Source: Gracilaria vermiculophylla
Taxonomy: Eukaryota > Rhodophyta > Florideophyceae > Gracilariales > Gracilariaceae
Assembly (NCBI GenBank): GCA_019155205.2
Contig: JAHNZQ020000079.1
Location: forward strand, 1,314,934-1,378,933
Direction: 5' to 3'
DNA: 64,000 bases
Shown: in pieces, positions 1 through 9,641 of the stretch
Layout: each line of letters opens with the position of its first letter
Position numbering within the stretch: the first letter of the stretch is position 1
The notes under the pieces: model-generated
What the model was told of the DNA's origin: nothing
The model's database searches: none
What the model saw: only the letters and a program-made list of their open reading frames with translations
Translations under genes and position numbers: made by a program

Positions 1-124
1 TTATTATAAAGAAGACGGTGTACATATCTTTTTGAAACGATTCTACATAGACTATGTGCAAAATCTAGTCTACAGTACAGTTTTGGCGCACTTTTGAGGG
101 GTAATATGTTTTTGAAACGCACTG
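1..124 (-). mobile_element. Tc1-like transposon, terminal fragment
   Basis: This stretch matches, almost base for base, the right end of the Tc1-like element at 16770-16892: the same inner repeat (tttttgaaac near 30-40), the same spacer, and the same outer terminus ending gaaacgcactg. A TA follows at 125-126, the target dinucleotide expected for Tc1/mariner insertion. The transposase gene would lie to the left, outside the window, reading on the minus strand. Seen directly: the near identity and the TA. Inferred: that a fuller copy continues beyond base 1. Confidence 0.85.
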
Positions 125-213
125 TATATGTTATGCAAAAGGCGCACTACAGTACTACTTAGGCGCGGTTTTTAGACGTGATATAAATATGGAACGCACT
201 GTATCGTGCACAG
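125..213. repeat. Second Tc1-end-like segment abutting the first
   Basis: Right after the Tc1 terminus lies a short segment that again contains a ggcgcact motif near 142 and finishes with ggaacgcactg followed by TA at about 212-213. This resembles a diverged copy of the same terminal sequence. It could be an older element end into which the copy at 1-124 inserted, or a decayed terminal duplication. The match is short, so the call is weak. Confidence 0.3.
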
Positions 214-1146
214 TTCACAGGGCACCCATTCAGAGCGCCGAAATTGCTGTTCTTTTTCATAATTTGAAGGTAAAATATCCAGGTTTTCTTCCTGCAACAC
301 ATGTACGAAGATAAGTTTGAATAAGCTGAAAAAATCCTAGAACCATCCAGAAAAGCATATGGACAGGGTTTCTACTGCAAGGCAATTCTAGCTGGTTATA
401 CGCCTGAGGAATCTCTCCTACTTTACTTTGCAGATTTCTTTTTCTTATATTAGAAGCTCATTGCATGCGTGCTCTTTGCTATAATCAATGAACGTCTCTA
501 ATAGAATTTCAAAAATGCTCATCTCGCCCGACTTGTATATTTTTAGCATGTCACTCAGAACCAAGCACCCGGTCTCACATGCTGCAAGGGTTGTTCTTGT
601 CCATGCGCATAAACGATGTTTAAAATTAACACTAATGCAAAAATTAGATGAATTTTGCTCAACTTTTTACAGCCAATAGCGTCACACATTCCTAATATTA
701 TACGCTTATTAGGCCATTTCCAAGGTAATGTACACTTCGTTCGTTGTTGTACGTTGTTCTTATTTGACGATCCATGAAGCACAAGCAATTCTGACAGGTA
801 TTCTCCCGCACCTGATATAAAAAAGTCGACGAGCTGCTTGCACATATCTGCACGGGGCCTCGTGGATCTGCCCATAAAAGTCTCCTCTTTGAATCCCTTC
901 ACCTTGCGACGAAGTCTGACCGTTTTCGAAACATCAAGCTTCTTCTTTCAGCCTTTACATATATTTTTTCTCGATAAAGCAGCCTCTGCTACTCAATGCG
1001 TTTCGATTATATGCGCTAATCATCATTCATGCTCTGATTTTCATGACCTGGCGGGTGAAGCGCAGCATCTAAATTTCTAATACAGTAATTGTCGTGCATA
1101 CGTCACCAACCCTTCTGCGTCGGAAGTTGAAGATATTGTTGCAAAT
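214..1146. other. Intergenic, with a protein-like fragment on the minus strand
   Basis: No complete gene is visible. On the minus strand, about 950 down to 760, one frame reads about 60 residues that look protein-like: basic KTVRLRRKVKGF, then MGRSTRPRADMCKQLVDFF and GEYLSELLVLHGSS. It is closed upstream by a stop and has no good start codon, so it may be an exon of an unseen gene or a relic. I do not recognise the family. The bases just before 1147 may hold the promoter of the downstream gene, but I see no clear TATA box. Confidence 0.3.
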
Positions 1147-2604
1147 ATGGACTCTTCTGAACTATTTTCTACAAGTTCGTTTCAGATTTGTACAGCTGAT
1201 GGTATAGATGATCTAGGATTCTGGAGTATGCTTGGCTTCTACGAAGATAATTTCAATGATCCCATCAACTTCAATCTTAGTGAAAACCAGGTGTCTGTAA
1301 TCACCGCAATTTCAACATCGGTATCGCTGCTCCTTTTCACAGACGTGGTCTTCCGTGTCATTGTTCATGCAAAAGAAGGATGGGTTAGTAAGCGTGTAGT
1401 ATCGAGGTACCACTTACTGAGTATATATTCAAATCCAATTGCACTTTTGTCCAAAATTGTGGAAAATCTTCGAAGATGTGCTTCACGGAATTCTCAAAGA
1501 GATCGGAGACCTGTACAATCTTTGTCCTCGAGGAGAAACATATCTTTAGTCATCTTTGTTGGAATTCACACAATATTTGTTGAATTTCTATTCATCTTTT
1601 TGGCCACGAGCAGAAACACTGTCTACAGGGTCAAACTCGACTATGTTCCGATATTTGAATTCGAAAATAGGGGTTGCGAAGTAATATTTACCAAAGCGCT
1701 TGGTCAATGCTCTATTCACGGACCTTTGACCGAGAAAGCCGGATTTCATTCCAGAGCAAATTTGCTCAGTTGCTCATCTACTGCGGTTGCAATACCGCTA
1801 GAACTTGTCAGACCTTTAAGGAATGATGAACTATTGCTATCTGTATACGTGGAAAACATAACCGGTGTTTCGTTGCATGTGCAGGACATATTCAGTAGAT
1901 CTACGTTAGTTCTCAATCTGGGGCTGATGCTTGAAAATGGAAGGTTCTACTCGGGTATACAAAACTTTGATGAACAGATGTTTCTGGAAAGGTTCTTGAA
2001 AAGATTGAGAAAAACAAACGCAACAATTCTTGAACGAAAAGCATTCCAACTCCATCCTGATGCTTTTGACGTCGAAACCCCGATCAAAAAACTAAGTATT
2101 GGTAATATTTCATCGTCAAAGGAAGGGTTAAGAACTCTGAAAGGAGTAGACATTATCATTGATGTGGGTGGTGTAGATCCAACCAAAGAACTTGTATTAT
2201 CTGACAATGAATTTACAAATCAGACCTATCCCTTTACCACAGCTTATGCGATGGGTGTGATGCAATCCATGATGTTTCCCACAGGAAGAGGACGTGGAAT
2301 ATCTCTCGGACCCGAAACAATACTTTTCTTGAACGAGGAGACCACTCCAATCATGTTCTACACCCGACCATGGTTAGGCATCGTTCCAAGTATCTGCATC
2401 AATTTTATTATGTTCTTAATTTGGATGTTTTTGGTCTGGATTGGTTTTGAGAGCGCAGTCGATCCTCGTTGGTCATGGAAAGAGTTCTTTCTGGATACAT
2501 ACTCGGTTGACGATTTCATGAGAGGAGATGACGAATCGATATCAAGAAGTTGGAGAATCGATATCTCGGGCACGGAGACATATGGATTTTGCCCCCGTAT
2601 TTGA
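1147..2604 (+). CDS. Three-pass membrane protein of unknown function
   Basis: A 485-residue open frame without introns starts at an ATG in an AAAT context. I do not recognise the family. Three hydrophobic segments are visible: about residues 48-72, 131-154 and 408-433. The loop between the second and third (about 160-405) carries four N-glycosylation sequons (NIT, NAT, NIS, NQT) and three cysteines near its start, which suggests it faces the cell exterior or the lumen. The segment 72-130 is rich in Arg, Lys and Ser, as expected for a cytosolic loop, and the C-terminal 48 residues end acidic and polar. A receptor-like or channel-like role is possible but not shown. It stands alone between transposon debris and the LPMO gene, and its roughly neutral base composition fits a resident gene. 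Function unknown; coding status fairly sure because of length and the regular topology. Confidence 0.7.
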   Translation: MDSSELFSTSSFQICTADGIDDLGFWSMLGFYEDNFNDPINFNLSENQVSVITAISTSVSLLLFTDVVFRVIVHAKEGWVSKRVVSRYHLLSIYSNPIALLSKIVENLRRCASRNSQRDRRPVQSLSSRRNISLVIFVGIHTIFVEFLFIFLATSRNTVYRVKLDYVPIFEFENRGCEVIFTKALGQCSIHGPLTEKAGFHSRANLLSCSSTAVAIPLELVRPLRNDELLLSVYVENITGVSLHVQDIFSRSTLVLNLGLMLENGRFYSGIQNFDEQMFLERFLKRLRKTNATILERKAFQLHPDAFDVETPIKKLSIGNISSSKEGLRTLKGVDIIIDVGGVDPTKELVLSDNEFTNQTYPFTTAYAMGVMQSMMFPTGRGRGISLGPETILFLNEETTPIMFYTRPWLGIVPSICINFIMFLIWMFLVWIGFESAVDPRWSWKEFFLDTYSVDDFMRGDDESISRSWRIDISGTETYGFCPRI

Positions 2605-3275
2605 TTGCATGGGTTTTTTTTTCGTATTCTGTGATGGCATTCAATGTGTCCGAAAATCTATATGTGTGATATTATCAAGTCTTCAAAAAAACCAAAATGC
2701 AAATGATTCCCAATTATGTATGGTATGAATTTGTATCCGTTTTTATCACTCAAAAGACTGACTGCCTTCTTGAAGTAGAATGCGAAGAGTACATCACTTC
2801 GGAATTTGCTCTGTAACTCTTGGATATGTTTACAATACCAAGGCATACTTTATCTATTCGAGATTAAATATGAAGCGGATACGTGTATCTAATGTGACAA
2901 TAATGTACCCAAGTGCTTCATCAGAAATCTTCTGTTCATGTCATGTCTCATGTACTGGACTTTATTCTTCACAGCCATTATTAGTGTTGGTGAATTCGCC
3001 ACTCCTTTTCAAACTGCAAATCAAAACGCTTATCAGTATAGTTTTATAAGCAGCACAGGCATTATTCACACGCAGTGAAGTCATCTAAGATAATTATCTC
3101 AATAATATGTACATAAGAAGCCGTCTCATGGTCGAGTGTTGCACGAGCAGAATTGGCCATCTTGGCATTCCACGCAGGGTAGCTCAAGAAACGCTTGCAT
3201 TTTTGGTTCACTGTGAATATCTCTTCATCAGCCGGGATTCGGATTCATGTTTCGAAGCATCATGTGCTCAGAATT
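2605..3275. other. Intergenic between membrane protein and LPMO genes
   Basis: The 3' ends of the genes at 1147-2604 (plus) and 3276-4565 (minus) face each other across about 670 bases. The stretch is AT-rich with only short chance frames. I see no RNA gene or repeat. It should contain both polyadenylation regions. Confidence 0.5.
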
Positions 3276-4565
3276 TCACGCCCGTGATTCTGGAGACAAA
3301 CTCCACCACACACGGCATCTGAATCCAACCGCACTTTCAATGTATGCACAAACACTCTGCGAATCGCAACAGGGTACACCACCATCGCATGGCTCGTCGT
3401 TGGCGAGACAGTCTTCTGAAACGGCTTCGAGTTCTTCTTGCTTGCGTTCACCAGAATCTTCACTTGCTGCCGTAGAAGCATCGACAGGTTCTTCTTGCAC
3501 GGGCATGGTTGTCTCTCCCATCTTATCCTCTATCCCTTCGGCTACGGGCTCAGTTGCATCCTCCATCTGACTGTCGTCTGCAACAGATTCTGTTTCCGGA
3601 AGAGAAGGTGCACTAACGATACCAGCATCTGAACCGTCTGCAGTGATTTGCACATCGGCGCATGACCAGAATTCCTCTGGCACAGCGCTTCCTCCACATT
3701 CGGCCATGCCGGCACTGTACGTGCCTTTGGCACCGCCATCAGAATCGCAGGATGTGCCGAACGGAAAATTGTAGTTGACAAAGTAGTTTTTAAAGCCTCG
3801 TGGAGCACAAGAGTTGGCCGTGGCCCAATACCACTGAACAACGCAGTGCTTGCACTCGAGATTGGCGGGGAGTTGATAACGCATGGTTCCGGAGTCACCA
3901 CCAACGATATGAACGCCAACATGATCAGTGTTGCGGCAAGGCAAATACCAACGACCGGGGTATGCGGCATCAATTGGACCGCATTCATGGATGGTTGCGT
4001 CGGATGGGTTCTCACAATCAGGATGAGGAACTCGATCTAACTTGACGCAGTGATTATTCACAAAACAGCTGGCGTCAATATCAGGCTTTCCACAAGCGTC
4101 CAGATTACAAATAAAGAATTCAAAATAGCCGTTGTGGTTGGTATCGATCTCGGCCACAAAATCCACCTGCTGACCCTTGCTCCATTTAGACACCATTGGA
4201 ACTTCCGGATAGGGCATGAATGGCCCGCCCAACATGTGCGAGTTGTCTCCAACAGCATCACCACAGAGTCCGGATCGTGTGGCTGTGCCAAAGAAATTCT
4301 TAGTCGGCTCGTACACGGACCAACCTTCTTGCGGTAAATTGGATGTGACGGTGTCTTTTCCACCTCCGTTTAGACAATGGGGACAGAAATCAACAACCAT
4401 GTTGTTCATATCCATGCCTGGGGGATCGACATTGGTCGGGCACTTGTCTGTATGGTAAGCTGCGCGTTGACGGGGAGTGCACATCATTCCGTGCGCGTTC
4501 GTCAAGGAGAAAAAGGACAAAAAAATGACGAGCACGTAAGCAAAGGAAATTGTGGATGAAAACAT
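3276..4565 (-). CDS. Secreted AA15-like lytic polysaccharide monooxygenase with cystine-knot-like tail
   Basis: A copper-dependent oxidase expected to cleave crystalline polysaccharide outside the cell. The frame is open up to 4721, but I choose the ATG at 4565 because it gives a clean 24-residue signal peptide ending LTNA, so the mature protein begins His-Gly-Met-Met. An N-terminal histidine is obligatory for the LPMO histidine brace. The second brace histidine is His144 in DTNHNGYFEF, and the axial aromatic is probably Phe299 in EEFWSCADV. The segment YQLPANLECKHCVVQW is the typical AA15/LPMO_10 core, with many paired cysteines. After the catalytic domain (about 25-310) comes an acidic Glu/Ser/Pro linker (315-385), then six cysteines at 386, 393, 399, 400, 406 and 417, in the C-C-CC-C-C order of inhibitor cystine knots. 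Total 429 residues. Substrate unknown: chitin and cellulose are known for AA15; an algal wall glucan is possible. Confidence 0.88.
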   Translation of the reverse strand: MFSSTISFAYVLVIFLSFFSLTNAHGMMCTPRQRAAYHTDKCPTNVDPPGMDMNNMVVDFCPHCLNGGGKDTVTSNLPQEGWSVYEPTKNFFGTATRSGLCGDAVGDNSHMLGGPFMPYPEVPMVSKWSKGQQVDFVAEIDTNHNGYFEFFICNLDACGKPDIDASCFVNNHCVKLDRVPHPDCENPSDATIHECGPIDAAYPGRWYLPCRNTDHVGVHIVGGDSGTMRYQLPANLECKHCVVQWYWATANSCAPRGFKNYFVNYNFPFGTSCDSDGGAKGTYSAGMAECGGSAVPEEFWSCADVQITADGSDAGIVSAPSLPETESVADDSQMEDATEPVAEGIEDKMGETTMPVQEEPVDASTAASEDSGERKQEELEAVSEDCLANDEPCDGGVPCCDSQSVCAYIESAVGFRCRVWWSLSPESRA

Positions 4566-4745
4566 GGTGAAAATGATAGCGGCTGTACGAAATGCGAGAA
4601 GGGAAACAAATTTGAGGATTGAAGGCAAAAATGGTTTGCAAAGCACGGCACGCTGCCGTAAAAGGGCAAAGGGTGAGTCGGGTCGATAGATGAATAATGC
4701 AGACGTCGACAACCTGGGCAAGGGTGAGAGGGAGAGATAACGAGC

Positions 4746-4754
4746 ATTTTATAT
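4746..4754 (-). promoter_or_regulatory. Possible TATA box of the LPMO gene
   Basis: Read on the minus strand this is atataaaat, about 180 bases upstream of the chosen ATG. It is the only clear TATA-like site in the upstream 200 bases. The distance implies a 5' leader of about 150 bases. Assigned by position only. Confidence 0.3.
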
Positions 4755-6410
4755 TACGAGGGCAGAAGGCGATTAGAGTAGTAGCTTAAGGGAACCGCTA
4801 GCATTGACAGCGGGCTCAGTAGCGTGGTGCTCTGTCAAGTGAGTTGCGTGTAACTCGGAAGTGTGATAGTGAAAGTGGATAAGCTGAGTGCTGAGCTTGA
4901 AAAGAGGAATGCACGAACGCCACGTCTCAGACATAGAAGGAGTTTGGCAGAGAGAAACAAAATGCTTCGTGAGCGGAGCTTGGTTGGGGCAGCGGCGGTA
5001 CGGCGGGGAGTGATTCTGCGACGCGCGCGCACCGCATGGATCGGCTATGCAGCGGTGTTAAGGCGAGGAGAGAAGCGGCTGAGGCAGAAAGCGCGACGTG
5101 TAGCGTACATATGCGCATTGAAGATGCGCTTACGTACGTGAGGCGCATTGGGGGGACTCACAACGCGGCGGCGGCCGCGGACGCACGCGGACGGGGATGG
5201 GTGCGTGGCACAGTAAGCCGCTCAGCTACGTCGCGTGTGTCGAAATAATTGGATGCCGTGTCTCCGTCTGTAATGCGGCTCATTGTGCTGAACACGCACA
5301 CGTGGTGCGCAGCTGAGCGACGCTCAGCCAACACGAGGGGGCACTGGCCATGCGTGTCCACGCGGCGCAGCGCCCGCACCCCGCGGCCGCTTCCCGGTCA
5401 GAGCGCCAGCACCTCCGAACGCTTCTCCAGTCCACAGCCGCACAATTCTTCAGCGCCATCCATGACGCCTGATCGCTTTGACGACAAATTATGCTGCTGC
5501 TTTATAATCTTCACGCTGCTCTGCCGACGCTGCAAGTCCTCTTCGGTGGCGCCGCCAGCGGCGCATGGTCCATCACGACAGGGCACTGCGCCCTTTCCAA
5601 TGATCTATTTATGAACATGCAGCACCACGATAATAAGGCACGGGTGTCCGTGGCTTGATTGCACTCGCTGATAAGGACAACACCCACAGTCTGCAAATTA
5701 CATGAGCTTAATACGGATACTTCACTCGGCGGCACTGTTCGATCCTTCAGCGTGATACTCGACCTGCACACCTGCCGTGCTTTGTAAGGACGCAAACTGA
5801 AGAACTTGCTTGAAACGTTTGAATTCATCGAGGAGCAGATGCTCAGTCCGCGGAATGAAAATAATTGCATCTCACCAAAGTGCCGCGACGCTTTACTACA
5901 TTCATCTGTCCCTTTTTTCCCTTTGCAGAGATTCTTCGCAAACTGGAACAACGTGAAGTACTCTCTATTCAGTAATCAGCGCTATATTTGTTCTAGGAGA
6001 CCCAAACCTCTGCGTGAAATGAAAATGAGGGCAACCTGATAATCACAAAAACCCCACAAACTACTGTATCTTTCGGTTTTTCTGTAGTTGCGATTCCCCG
6101 CACAGTCACGTAAGGGGTCAAAAGCGATAATAGTGAATCATTCAATTGTAGGGTGAATATACTTTCCATTCGTTTCGAAAGCATGGCCGTGGACCCCAGA
6201 GCGCAATCTTGCCGAAGCAAAAGCTCCGCGCAATCGGCACCATGCCAAAGGAATATGCACTTCAAGAGGCACAGAGACCGAAAACCTAGTATTTGCGAAG
6301 TGCGCATGGTTGCTTTTGTGAGGCTCGTTCGTCGACCAGAACTAACACACCACGTTCCGATCAGCACTCAAATTGAAACCATTCGTGTTGGGTGAATGGC
6401 TATATAAAAA
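4755..6410. other. Gene-free interval with a GC-rich, CpG-dense island
   Basis: Between about 4960 and 5600 the sequence is clearly richer in GC and CpG than its surroundings (runs such as ggcggcggccgcgg). Several frames stay open there, including an Arg-rich 92-residue plus frame at 4863-5141, but none has recognisable domain structure, and open frames are expected by chance in GC-rich DNA. It may be the far-upstream regulatory region of the LPMO gene, or a relic of a gene island. From 5600 to 6410 I see nothing. Confidence 0.35.
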
Positions 6411-6587
6411 AGTGCTGTGCAAAAAGATAGGACCACCCCCAAAATACAGCTTGTGGTCAACATGGTTCCCTTTTTTTTTATATAGACCACACAGCACAGT
6501 TGCGAATAAAACCAAACCACTAAAAGACACACAACATTATTCATAAAACATTTGTGGAACATTACAAAAATAAAAATAAATTCTATA

Positions 6588-7794
6588 GCTGTTCAAAAAG
6601 ATAGGTCCACTTTAGGTTAACGTTCAATATTTAATTCTCAAGGGCTACTTTAATTCCAAAACATGTTTCCCTATATAAACTAGATTGCTTACCACTAACA
6701 AATCATTTTAAAAAGTAAGAAGCATATCTCACAATGCCAAAAAGTAAGCAGCTTTCTGAAGATTAAAAAAAAAAAATCTAAATGACACTAGATATCGTCG
6801 GTGGAAGCTCTAAAGACATTTTCAAAGCATATAAAAGGTCTACACCAGTCGTGGTAAACTATGTAAACAAGAAAACAAATTATGTAAAGTCGAAAAACCA
6901 AAGAACGCCGAAAACAACTACTGCAGCAATTGCGCGACGAGTGATTCGGGAAGCAGTGACGACATATTATTCATCCAATTTTATTTGTCAAGCAGTGGAT
7001 TTGTCTGTCAGTGCTTTTACCGTTCGCAAAATATTGAATCAGAATCCGAATATTAAATATAAGAACAAAACATTCACTCCTTTATTAACAGAAAAACATA
7101 AAAAATGAGAATAAAATCAGCCAGGACGTTTGTCACAATAAAGAACTCAGAGGAGGACTAAGTAATATTTGGCGACGAAAAGAAATTCATTTGGATGGCG
7201 AATATGGCTTTCAATACTGCTGGTATGATATAAGGACGCAGTAAAAAACATTTTTAAAACATCAAAATGGTGGTGGTTTTTTAATGATTTGGGGAGCAAT
7301 TTGTAGAAATGGAAAATCACTTTTAGGAATTCTACGCGGTAGAGAGAATGCAAAGGACTACACCAATACGTTGGAAGAGTTTTAATCACCGCTTACGTTT
7401 AATATTTACGCTCTTGATCAGAATTTTTAGCAAGACAATGCCTTTTTACGTACTGCAAACCACACACAATTGGGGTTTTAAAACTATAATATAGATGTAA
7501 TTGAGTTGCCATCGCGTTTTTGGGATCTTAACCCAATCAAAAATGTGTGGGTAATATTTGCGCGCAAATGTTTTTGCGGTGGAAGGCAATTTAACAATGT
7601 CAAAAAGTTGCAGAATACTGTTACGCAGGAATGGAATTCTATTTCGAAGAAAACGTTACATAATTTAGTTACTTCTATGCAGAACCGTTGCGTTGGAGTC
7701 CTACAGAACGCTGATAGATAAACCAAGTATTAAACGTACTGCAATGCGGAAATAAAACACTGTTCTTATTGGTGGACCTATCATTTTGCACAGC
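6588..7794 (+). mobile_element. Tc1/mariner-type transposon, about 1.2 kb, decayed
   Basis: The ends are inverted repeats: gctgttcaaaaagataggtc at the left and, in reverse complement, gctgtgcaaaatgataggtc at the right, both followed by cac. TA lies on each side (6586-6587 and 7795-7796), the expected target duplication. The length, 1207 bp, is typical of the superfamily. The single gene inside is broken. It sits within a related element, so two insertion events are recorded here. Confidence 0.82.
6734..7721 (+). pseudogene. Broken mariner/Tc1 transposase
   Basis: This is the transposase gene of the element at 6588-7794. It starts MPKSKQLSED and meets a stop after ten codons. The longest open piece (6782-7108) covers the N-terminal helix-turn-helix DNA-binding region (TTTAAIARRVIREAV, later AVDLSVSAFTVRKIL). 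Downstream pieces, split by several stops, keep fragments of the catalytic domain: GGGFLMIWGAI, then a DNAF for the second aspartate, and WDLNPIKNVW, where the third catalytic residue is Lys instead of Glu/Asp. With stops and a lost catalytic residue the enzyme cannot be active. Confidence 0.85.
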
Positions 7795-7975
7795 TAAACA
7801 TTTGAAAATTTTATCCCATTCAAAAGTCTTTTGGCGGTTTCATTTGAAGCAGATGAATATCAATTACTACATTGCGGGAGCTACTGTATGTGTTTTTTTG
7901 GTAGAAAAAAACGTTGCATACTCCCTATACGTTCAGTTTATAGGGTGGACCTACGTTATCACTATGCACAGCACC

Positions 7976-9641
7976 GTAGTATTCTCGAAAAAATAATAAA
8001 CACAGACACGGTTCCGATTCTTTCTGCGCAATGTTTACCATTTTTGGACCCCTTTAATTTGTCCATATCATCCCAAACCCAACCCACAATAAAATAGAAG
8101 TCATTTTGTATTAAAAACAAGCAGCTTTAATTATTCGAAACTCGTGTTACATCATATGAAATGGTTGTATTCGTCAATGTTGTAAATTCCATGATTTTGC
8201 ACGTCTTCTGAGGATAACTTTACAACTGCTATATATGTGACAAATTTACGTGAGCTTCGAGTCAACATACAATTTATATATAAACTGAGCCAACAAAACT
8301 TTCGAATTGTTGCAAGCCATGAACAAACAGTAATACTTACACTGAATTTCTTAATATTCCAAATCATCGCAACAATCTTGAAAGATAAAAAGCAATTTCA
8401 CCCTATTAAAATATATATGGAATACTAGGTATTGATACTTTATTTTGGTACTTGCGCTTGTAATAGTTCGAGAAAAGGAAAGCTTTTAAATTTGTGTGAC
8501 ACACTTCGAACTATGAAAGCTTCATTGATGCACAACTGCACTACGTACTGTATCAAGATGTTCTTCAATAACAAACATTGAAATCCGTTTCATGGATGTC
8601 GCCTTTAGTAAGATTTGTCCATATCCATATATCACAAGTTTTGGTTCAAATATTGACATGTTTTCACATTTTTCGAAACTATCATGTCTTCATTAACACT
8701 TGTTGAAACAAGCCGATCACATTATGAACCTTTCAACTAAAAACAATTGCTGATGAGATAATGTATGGAGTGTCTGATTTATAAGAACAAAAGGGCATGA
8801 AAGAAAGGAAACAAAATAAAACACCTTTTTTGAAATCCAATAACTCTTGCCTAACACCGTCTATTCTGAAAATCAAAAGCGGATTTCACTCGAAAACCAT
8901 GTAACGCCTTAGAATATGTTTACTATGAAATGTGCAACTCTTTTCATTTCGTTTATTCTTATTGCAATTGCACGTGACTTTTTCTTCTTATTCTGCTTTG
9001 GAACCAATTGAATTTTTCAAAAACGGCTTTATTGACCAATGTGTATGTCAATGTTTGCGAGATACATAGGCTTGGAAAAGATATAAAGTTAATCTTGTTG
9101 GTTTGTGTCTACTTATTTTCAATTCGAGCATTCCATTATGTGTGTCTATGACTATCTTTCTATTTGTGTACTGACGATATATATACCCGATATAGGAGCG
9201 TACATATCACTTCTCCTTTCTAAGTAAAAAAGAACTGAAACCCGCTATATTACGAGCAAAATGATGTTTCTATCCAGCCTTCTGACAATAGATCCACCCT
9301 GAAATTAGTGAAAAACAACAATCTAGATATTTTCATTGTTTCGAATGCAATATTCTGCAATATTAAGATAATGAATAGTCTTATAGGGAATTTCAGGTTA
9401 TATCCAACTTTTGCCTTTTGAGACAAGCACCAGTCCCGGCGTGCGTCACGATTTTGACATATATTGTATATTACTGGAACGCGAAGTAATAACTTGGTAA
9501 ACCAGATATATAGAATAAGTATGGATTCTTATTTATTTTGGATGTAAAATCTCAGGTTCGTGTTTTCACACAATAATTGGTTCTCTTCAGTTTGCACTCA
9601 GTATCACGAAAATATCACATCGTTCATAGTCATCGCTTTAG
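7976..9641. other. AT-rich interval, nothing recognised
   Basis: About 1.7 kb of AT-rich DNA with stop codons in all frames at short spacing. No open frame above about 90 codons, no inverted termini, no tRNA-like fold noticed. The last part lies downstream of the secreted-protein gene and should include its 3' untranslated region. Confidence 0.5.

Larger units (their letters stand above)
6411..7975. mobile_element. Outer mariner-type element interrupted by a second one
   Basis: The left end reads gtgctgtgcaaaaagatagg followed by accaccc. The right end, read in reverse complement from about 7973, starts ggtgctgtgcatagtgat and soon reaches ggtccaccc. These form imperfect terminal inverted repeats. 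Removing the inner element (6588-7794) leaves only about 360 bases, so the outer unit was probably a short non-autonomous element that served as target. Terminal bases are uncertain by a few positions. Confidence 0.5.

Noticed and set aside
4566..4721. N-terminal extension of the LPMO frame
   Set aside because: Would bury the signal peptide and prevent the required N-terminal histidine.
4863..5141. Arg-rich 92-codon plus frame
   Set aside because: Lies in a GC-rich island where open frames are expected; no recognisable domain.
5511..5951. 146-codon minus frame
   Set aside because: No motif and no start context; composition fits chance.
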